A stretch of DNA of 6,535 bases from Thermoplasmatales archaeon (GTDB lineage Archaea > Thermoplasmatota > JASEFT01 > JAUWIS01). Under the pieces are notes generated by a model that was not told the DNA's origin, made no database searches, and saw only the letters and a program-made list of their open reading frames with translations. The DNA lies in NCBI GenBank assembly GCA_030019485.1, contig JASEEW010000103.1, forward strand, positions 1 to 6,535, written 5' to 3'. Positions 1-3,526 of the stretch are shown here, one piece after another; the stretch's first letter is position 1, and every line of letters begins with the position of its first letter. The translations under genes and the position numbers were made by a program.

Positions 1-681
1 ATGGGAGTTATGCTCAAATCAGTTGTGATAGACATTGATTACACGCTCACAGACAACCAGAGGAGGATTTCCACAACTGCTGTGGATGCAATAAGAAATG
101 TTGAATCCTGTGGTGTTCCTGTCATGCTTGCCTCAGGTAATGTTCTACCTATTGCTATGGCTGCTAAAACATACATTGGCTGTTCAGGGCCTGTGATTGC
201 TGAGAACGGAGGAATTGTGTATTATAATGGTAAGGTTGAGATACTGTTTGATAAAAAAGAATCTGAGAAGGCTTTTGAGTTTTTGAGGGATAAACTACCA
301 GTAAAAAGACTTTTTACTGACAGGTGGAGAATTACTGAGGTTGGGTTGAAAAGCAATGTTGATGTTGAGGACATAAAAAAAGTGTTGAAGGGTTGGGATG
401 TGAATGTGGAATCAACGGGTCTTGCTATACATATTATGAGCAAAGGACATGATAAGTTTGAGGGATTAAAGGTTGCATGCAAATGGCTGAGTATAAAACC
501 TGAAAATGTTGCAGCAATTGGTGATTATGAAAATGATGCCGGGATGATAAGAAACTCTGGTTTTGGAGTAGCGGTAGCAAACGCAAGTCCTATGTTAAAG
601 AAGATTGCGAAATATGTTACAGAAAAAGACGATGGTGAAGGTGTTGCTGAGGCTTTGAAAATTGTTATGAAAAATATTTAA
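1..681 (+). CDS. pgp: Archaeal phosphoglycolate phosphatase (HAD superfamily, TA0175 type)
   Basis: Predicted cytoplasmic Mg-dependent phosphatase that hydrolyses 2-phosphoglycolate to glycolate; substrate is inferred from family. HAD motifs are visible: motif I DIDYTLTD with nucleophile Asp11 and acid/base Asp13, motif II Ser45 in ASGN, the cap segment FTDRWR near 105-110, Lys152 as probable motif III, and motif IV GDYEND with Asp175 and Asp179. The 226-residue length and the SGN, AENGG and RWR blocks match my memory of the Thermoplasma TA0175 enzyme, including its small C2-type cap. One oddity is Tyr14 where most HAD enzymes have Gly (DxDGT). The window opens on the first ATG, so the upstream region and true start cannot be judged; ATG at 10 (Met4) is equally possible and gives MLKSVVIDID. 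A different sugar-phosphate substrate cannot be excluded. The gene ends 24 bp before artA; a link to lipid anchoring is not established. Confidence 0.88.
   Translation: MGVMLKSVVIDIDYTLTDNQRRISTTAVDAIRNVESCGVPVMLASGNVLPIAMAAKTYIGCSGPVIAENGGIVYYNGKVEILFDKKESEKAFEFLRDKLPVKRLFTDRWRITEVGLKSNVDVEDIKKVLKGWDVNVESTGLAIHIMSKGHDKFEGLKVACKWLSIKPENVAAIGDYENDAGMIRNSGFGVAVANASPMLKKIAKYVTEKDDGEGVAEALKIVMKNI
670..681 (+). promoter_or_regulatory. Candidate TATA box for artA
   Basis: An A/T run AAAAATATTTAA overlaps the last codons and stop of the phosphatase gene. Its centre is about 27 nt before GTG 703 and 30 nt before ATG 706. That is the normal TATA-to-start distance for a leaderless archaeal transcript, and no SD sequence lies between it and the start. 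Transcription start is inferred, not seen. Confidence 0.45.
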
Positions 682-705
682 TGGTTATACCCCATTCCAC
701 CTGTG

Positions 706-1476
706 ATGATAGAACCCTTAAACATAATATTATTTACAGGTCTCATACTTCTTGGCATAGGATACTTTGTTAAAAGAAAAGAAGGGAAAATTTTCAACAT
801 AACAGGCTACATTCTTTTTGGTTTTTACTGGGTTTTTCAGGCGCCGTATTTTCTGAAAATAGCAGATCTTGTAAACGCGGTTTTCTGCATGCTTGCCCTG
901 CCCTTCTTTCTTTACATGGCATATCATGATTTTGTTTCATTCAGAAAAAATGAGGACATAGGATGCCTCAGGTTCCTGGCAGGATGGGTTTTTTTCGCAG
1001 GATTTGTTTATTTTCTGATTGAGAAGACCTCCTCACTTGAATACGGGCTTAGGTATGAGGCCGCATATGAAACAGTACTCCTACTAAACCTTCTTGGCAT
1101 CAACGCAACACAGAATGGAATATGGCTGCACTGGAGTGATGCAGATGCAGGCATAATTCTTGCATGCACCGCTATTCAGAGCATAATGATATTTCTGGGT
1201 GCATTCATCGCAGTAAAAGCAAACTTAAAAAGAAAGATTTATGCGTTCCTTGCAACCTGCCCGGTGATATGGTTCCTCAACCTCATAAGAAACGCAAGCC
1301 TCATGGTTATTGTAGGCACAACAGGCATAGATATGGAGTTTGCGCACAACTACATTGGAAAAACCGGCTCCTTGATTACGCTGATTGTTCTTGCATGGGT
1401 TGTTTTCAGAATACTGCCCGAGCTCTATGACAACATTGTAGGGTTGATGGAACTGTATAAAAGGAAAACAACTTAA
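706..1476 (+). CDS. artA: Archaeosortase A (PGF-CTERM-type transpeptidase/protease)
   Basis: Multi-pass membrane enzyme of the exosortase/archaeosortase family. ArtA cleaves near the C-terminal PGF-CTERM tripartite signal of exported surface proteins, allowing lipid attachment. The catalytic signature is clear (numbered from ATG 706): Cys154 in ACTAIQS, Arg195 in LIRNAS, and His214 in FAHNYIGKTGSL, followed by a membrane span and the ILPELYD tail typical of ArtA. Hydrophobic spans lie near residues 4-22, 32-50, 54-74, 90-106, 148-170, 180-204 and 222-238, consistent with seven or eight TM helices. The 256-residue length is usual. The start is ATG 706 or the adjacent GTG 703; neither has an SD, and a TATA-like box at 670-681 suggests a leaderless message. 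pssD follows 24 bp downstream and pssA next, the partners needed for ArtA-dependent lipid anchoring in Haloferax. Assignment to ArtA rather than another archaeosortase subclass rests on the motif context and these neighbours. Confidence 0.9.
   Translation: MIEPLNIILFTGLILLGIGYFVKRKEGKIFNITGYILFGFYWVFQAPYFLKIADLVNAVFCMLALPFFLYMAYHDFVSFRKNEDIGCLRFLAGWVFFAGFVYFLIEKTSSLEYGLRYEAAYETVLLLNLLGINATQNGIWLHWSDADAGIILACTAIQSIMIFLGAFIAVKANLKRKIYAFLATCPVIWFLNLIRNASLMVIVGTTGIDMEFAHNYIGKTGSLITLIVLAWVVFRILPELYDNIVGLMELYKRKTT
1455..1463 (+). promoter_or_regulatory. Weak candidate TATA box upstream of pssD
   Basis: TATAAAAGG lies inside the last artA codons, about 43 nt before the pssD ATG. It would give a leader of roughly 16 nt that lacks a convincing SD. 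It may be only the codons for Tyr-Lys-Arg; co-transcription from artA is at least as likely. Confidence 0.2.
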
Positions 1477-1500
1477 TCATAGAAATGGATATAGATAAGT

Positions 1501-2103
1501 ATGATCGCAAAAGGCACAGCACATTTGATACTCGCACCACTAATACTTGGAATAGCCTGCCTGTTGCTCTTCTGGTACATCAAACCCATAATTTTCCTAT
1601 CATCTATCTTCTTCATCATTACTATTTTCTTCCTTTTTTTCTTCAGAGACCCCAAAAGAATAATTGGTGATGGTGTTGTTGCACCAGCGGACGGAAAAAT
1701 CATGAGGATAGAAGAAAATGATTCTATCAAAGTTTCAACTTTTATGAATCTCCATAATGTGCATGTTAACAGGGCACCGCTTGATGGAAAAATAATCAGT
1801 ATTGAGCATGTTTCTGGCAGGCATGCGCCTGCATACAAAAAGGAATCAGATTCAAATGAAAAGGTTGTTATAGAAATGGACACAGAAACAGGAAGTGTAA
1901 AGATTGTTCAGATTGCAGGGATTTTTGCAAGAAGAATAGTTCCTTATATTAAAAAAGGTGATGCTGTAAAGAAGGGGCAGAGGATTGGTATAATAAGGTT
2001 TGGCTCAAGGGTTGATTGTTACCTGCCGAAAAATGTTGAAATAATGGTTAAGGAAGGGGGAAATGTATTAGCAGGCAAAACCAGTATAGGAATGATAAAA
2101 TGA
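1501..2103 (+). CDS. pssD: Phosphatidylserine/archaetidylserine decarboxylase proenzyme
   Basis: Membrane-associated pyruvoyl enzyme that decarboxylates the serine head group of archaetidylserine to give archaetidylethanolamine. Two N-terminal hydrophobic spans (about residues 9-26 and 29-48) are followed by the family landmarks FFRDPKR (47-53), APADGKI (61-67) and HNVHVNRAP (85-93). The self-cleavage site is in RFGSR, between Gly168 and Ser169 (Ser codon 2005-2007); Ser169 becomes the pyruvoyl group. This leaves a 168-residue beta chain and a 32-residue alpha chain. At 200 residues it is the short archaeal/bacterial PSD type rather than the longer E. coli type with LGST. It starts 24 bp after artA with no clear SD. 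The stop TGA lies within a 14-bp sequence repeated at the start of pssA, and without the intervening insert the two genes would overlap by ATGA. The archaeal lipid substrate is inferred from the host. Confidence 0.92.
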   Translation: MIAKGTAHLILAPLILGIACLLLFWYIKPIIFLSSIFFIITIFFLFFFRDPKRIIGDGVVAPADGKIMRIEENDSIKVSTFMNLHNVHVNRAPLDGKIISIEHVSGRHAPAYKKESDSNEKVVIEMDTETGSVKIVQIAGIFARRIVPYIKKGDAVKKGQRIGIIRFGSRVDCYLPKNVEIMVKEGGNVLAGKTSIGMIK

Positions 2104-2108
2104 GAGTA
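2095..2108 (+). repeat. 14-bp direct repeat, copy 1 (pssD stop)
   Basis: ATAAAATGAGAGTA spans the pssD stop codon and recurs exactly at 2184-2197, where it contains the pssA start. The copies are offset by 89 bp and bracket a hairpin-rich insert. This fits a target-site or microduplication. Confidence 0.8.
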
Positions 2109-2121
2109 GTTAGGGGTCAGG

Positions 2122-2154
2122 AGTTAGAAGTTAGGGAAAACCTAAATTCTAACT
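2122..2154 (+). repeat. Strong imperfect hairpin (14-bp arms, 5-nt loop)
   Basis: The left arm AGTTAGAAGTTAGG (2122-2135) pairs with the right arm CCTAAATTCTAACT (2141-2154) with one mismatch (G2130/A2146), around the loop GAAAA. A second partial right arm, CTAACTTCT at 2163-2171, can pair with AGAAGTTAG at 2126-2134, so two alternative stems are possible. In mRNA this hairpin would sit between pssD and pssA. No T-tract follows, so a simple terminator is unlikely. Confidence 0.75.
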
Positions 2155-2176
2155 GCTATCTTCTAACTTCTTGCAT

Positions 2177-2182
2177 GGGGAG
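2177..2182 (+). promoter_or_regulatory. Ribosome binding site deciding the pssA start
   Basis: GGGGAG lies 6 nt before ATG 2189, supporting that ATG over the upstream in-frame TTG at 2171. It is inside the candidate insert. Confidence 0.6.
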
Positions 2183-2183
2183 C

Positions 2184-2197
2184 ATAAAATGAGAGTA
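2184..2197 (+). repeat. 14-bp direct repeat, copy 2 (pssA start)
   Basis: Exact second copy of the 2095-2108 sequence. The ATG inside it (2189-2191) is the pssA start; in copy 1 the same ATGA contains the pssD TGA stop. Confidence 0.8.
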
Positions 2198-2866
2198 CCA
2201 TCAATAATAAAATTAATGTCAGCAGCAGACCTGTTTACAGTAGTAAACGCCCTGCTGGGTTTCACTGCCATAATATGTGTGGTTAAGAATAAGATAGATT
2301 TTGCTATAATGCTCATTCTGCTTGCTATACTTGCGGATGGCGTTGATGGGTTTGTTGCCAGAAGATTCAGCAAGAAATGGGAGATTGGAGATTATTTGGA
2401 CATAATGGCCGATACTATCTCATTTTGTGTTGCGCCTGCCGTACTGATTTTTGCATTATACTATAATAATGGTTTCAAAATATTTGTTATTCTCTCCTGC
2501 CTGATTTTTCTTGCCTCAGGTGTTCTCAGGCTTGCGCGTTTCTGCTACCTACATGAATCAAAAAAGTTCACAGGACTGCCTGCTCCTGGTGCTGCGCTAA
2601 TAGTTTCATTGCTCTCAGCTCTGAGAATGCATCCTGTCATAGTAATTATTTCCACAATTCTACTGTCATTCCTGATGATTAGCGACATAAAATACCCAAA
2701 AACAAGAGGAAAAACCGGACTCTTATCAGGAGGAATTGTTCTTACAACCATAGCCTCCATGTTTTTCTCCTTCCACACCGAGGTAATTCTTCCCATAACA
2801 CTGATTTTTGCCATTTCCTATGGTTTTTGCTCCCCTCTAACCCTAAAACTGGGTAAAAATAGATAA
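2189..2866 (+). CDS. pssA: CDP-alcohol phosphatidyltransferase: archaetidylserine/phosphatidylserine synthase
   Basis: Integral membrane enzyme that transfers the CDP-linked lipid to L-serine, releasing CMP and making archaetidylserine, the substrate of the adjacent PssD. The complete CDP-alcohol phosphotransferase signature DG-x2-AR-x8-G-x3-D-x3-D is present: Asp53-Gly54, Ala57-Arg58, Gly67, Asp71 and Asp75 (from ATG 2189), the metal and CDP-binding residues. Further hydrophobic spans lie near residues 18-33, 36-50, 82-105, 130-160 and 175-215, giving about six to eight TM segments. The 225-residue length is typical. Serine as the acceptor is inferred from the pssD neighbour and from the variant motif environment; inositol or glycerol acceptors are less likely. 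ATG 2189 is chosen because GGGGAG lies just upstream; an upstream TTG (2171) would add six residues. The 3' end carries the candidate NTPase promoter. Confidence 0.9.
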   Translation: MRVPSIIKLMSAADLFTVVNALLGFTAIICVVKNKIDFAIMLILLAILADGVDGFVARRFSKKWEIGDYLDIMADTISFCVAPAVLIFALYYNNGFKIFVILSCLIFLASGVLRLARFCYLHESKKFTGLPAPGAALIVSLLSALRMHPVIVIISTILLSFLMISDIKYPKTRGKTGLLSGGIVLTTIASMFFSFHTEVILPITLIFAISYGFCSPLTLKLGKNR

Positions 2867-2867
2867 G
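2854..2867 (+). promoter_or_regulatory. Candidate TATA box for the NTPase gene
   Basis: TAAAAATAGATAAG spans the pssA stop codon, with its centre about 29 nt before ATG 2890. No SD is present between them. Spacing matches a leaderless archaeal promoter, parallel to artA. Confidence 0.45.
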
Positions 2868-2889
2868 CACTGAAAACTATACCCCTTTC

Positions 2890-3435
2890 ATGGCTAAGGG
2901 TGTGAAAATTGGCATAACAGGACTTCCAAGCGCAGGGAAAACACAAGCACTTATAAGGGTTATTGAGATGCTTGAGAATGAGGAATGGGTTGTTGGAGGA
3001 ATGATCACTGAGCCCATAACAAAAAAGGGCAAAAGGGTTGGTTTCAATGTAAAGGACTGGATGACAAAAGAGGAGGATGTGCTTGCGCATGTTAAGTTTG
3101 ACTCCAAAATCAAGGTGGGAAAATATGGTGTTGACACTGATGCATTGGAAAGAATAGGCGTTAAAGCCATTGAAAAAGCCACAGAAGAAGCCGAGATTAT
3201 TGTTATAGATGAAGTAGGCAAAATGGAGGTGGAAAGCAAAAAATTTGTTCAGGTAGTGAAAAAAGCGCTTGAAACAGACAAATCAATCATTTTAACACTG
3301 CATAAAAAATCAAGAAACCCGCTACTTCAGGACATCAGAAGAAGGGATGATGTGCGCATACTCGAGGTCACACCAATAAACAGAATGCTTCTTCCATACA
3401 AGATAATGAAGCTGATGAGAGGGGAAATGCTGTAA
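2890..3435 (+). CDS. THEP1-family nucleoside-triphosphatase
   Basis: Small P-loop NTPase/kinase of the THEP1 (nucleotide phosphatase, cancer-related NTPase) family, predicted to hydrolyse NTPs in the cytoplasm; its physiological role is poorly defined. Walker A is GLPSAGKT at residues 11-18 (Lys17, Thr18). Walker B is IIVIDEVGKME at 103-113 with Asp107-Glu108, where the family's DE-(I/V)-GKME signature is well conserved. The VGGMITEPI block (35-43) and the GKYGVDTDALE block (77-87) also match the family. The length of 181 residues is normal. ATG 2890 places the P-loop near the N-terminus as usual; there is no SD, and a TATA-like box sits about 29 nt upstream, suggesting a leaderless transcript independent of pssA. 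Ser14 and Ala15 replace the more usual Gly residues of GPPGVGKT, but the G-x4-GKT core is intact. No functional link to the lipid genes is evident. Confidence 0.88.
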   Translation: MAKGVKIGITGLPSAGKTQALIRVIEMLENEEWVVGGMITEPITKKGKRVGFNVKDWMTKEEDVLAHVKFDSKIKVGKYGVDTDALERIGVKAIEKATEEAEIIVIDEVGKMEVESKKFVQVVKKALETDKSIILTLHKKSRNPLLQDIRRRDDVRILEVTPINRMLLPYKIMKLMRGEML

Positions 3436-3484
3436 ATAGTGTTCAGGGAATAGTAGTTGAGGAATAGGGAAGAATTCATCGCAA

Positions 3485-3496
3485 GTTTTATTTATT
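3485..3496 (+). promoter_or_regulatory. Candidate promoter (TATA-like) of the surface-protein gene
   Basis: The 91-bp spacer 3436-3526 is A/G-rich (repeated GGAATAG units at 3448-3470) and then turns T-rich. GTTTTATTTATT at 3485-3496 is the best TATA candidate. A start 25-27 nt downstream would fall near 3516, just ahead of GGTGGG and ATG 3527, giving a leader of about a dozen bases. This would begin a new transcription unit. Confidence 0.45.
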
Positions 3497-3516
3497 CATT
3501 TTTTGTTTATGTATCT

Positions 3517-3522
3517 GGTGGG
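3517..3522 (+). promoter_or_regulatory. Ribosome binding site deciding the surface-protein start
   Basis: GGTGGG lies 4 nt before ATG 3527. This ATG opens a textbook signal peptide (MRKIIAVLL), so it is preferred over the upstream in-frame TTG 3503, ATG 3509 and GTG 3518. Confidence 0.6.
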
Positions 3523-3526
3523 TAGT

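Larger units (their letters stand above)
2109..2183. mobile_element. Candidate short palindromic insert (MITE-like) in pssD-pssA spacer
   Basis: This 75-bp non-coding segment is bracketed by a perfect 14-bp direct repeat (2095-2108 and 2184-2197). It is built from GTTAG/AGTTAG units on the left (GTTAGGGG at 2109, GTTAGAA at 2123, GTTAGGG at 2130) and their complements on the right (TTCTAACT at 2147 and 2161). It forms a strong hairpin and has no ORF. Its right end, GGGGAG, now serves as the SD of pssA. Seen directly: the repeats and the palindrome. Inferred: that the segment was inserted. The 14-bp duplication is long for ordinary transposase target duplications, so slippage or repair-associated duplication is an alternative. 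Confidence 0.5.

Noticed and set aside
1164..1430. 88-codon plus-strand frame inside artA
   Set aside because: Out of frame with the region encoding the catalytic Cys, Arg and His of archaeosortase; translation has no coherent features.
1473..1883. 136-codon open frame on the minus strand opposite pssD
   Set aside because: It lies almost entirely over the strongly conserved PssD coding sequence, shows no recognisable domain, and has a low-complexity translation typical of an antisense shadow.
2122..2154. Hairpin as an intrinsic terminator after pssD
   Set aside because: The stem is A/T-rich and is followed by AACTGCTATC-type mixed sequence, not a T-tract, and pssA needs transcription through it.
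2171..2188. TTG 2171 as the pssA start
   Set aside because: Rare start codon inside the candidate insert; ATG 2189 has GGGGAG 6 nt upstream and begins conserved-looking sequence.
2877..3239. 120-codon minus-strand open frame opposite the NTPase
   Set aside because: Ser/Thr/Phe-rich shadow of the A/G-rich NTPase coding strand, whose Walker motifs establish the real frame.
3503..3526. Upstream TTG 3503, ATG 3509 or GTG 3518 as start of the large surface protein
   Set aside because: These starts would place extra residues before the Arg-Lys n-region, and GGTGGG is correctly spaced only for ATG 3527.
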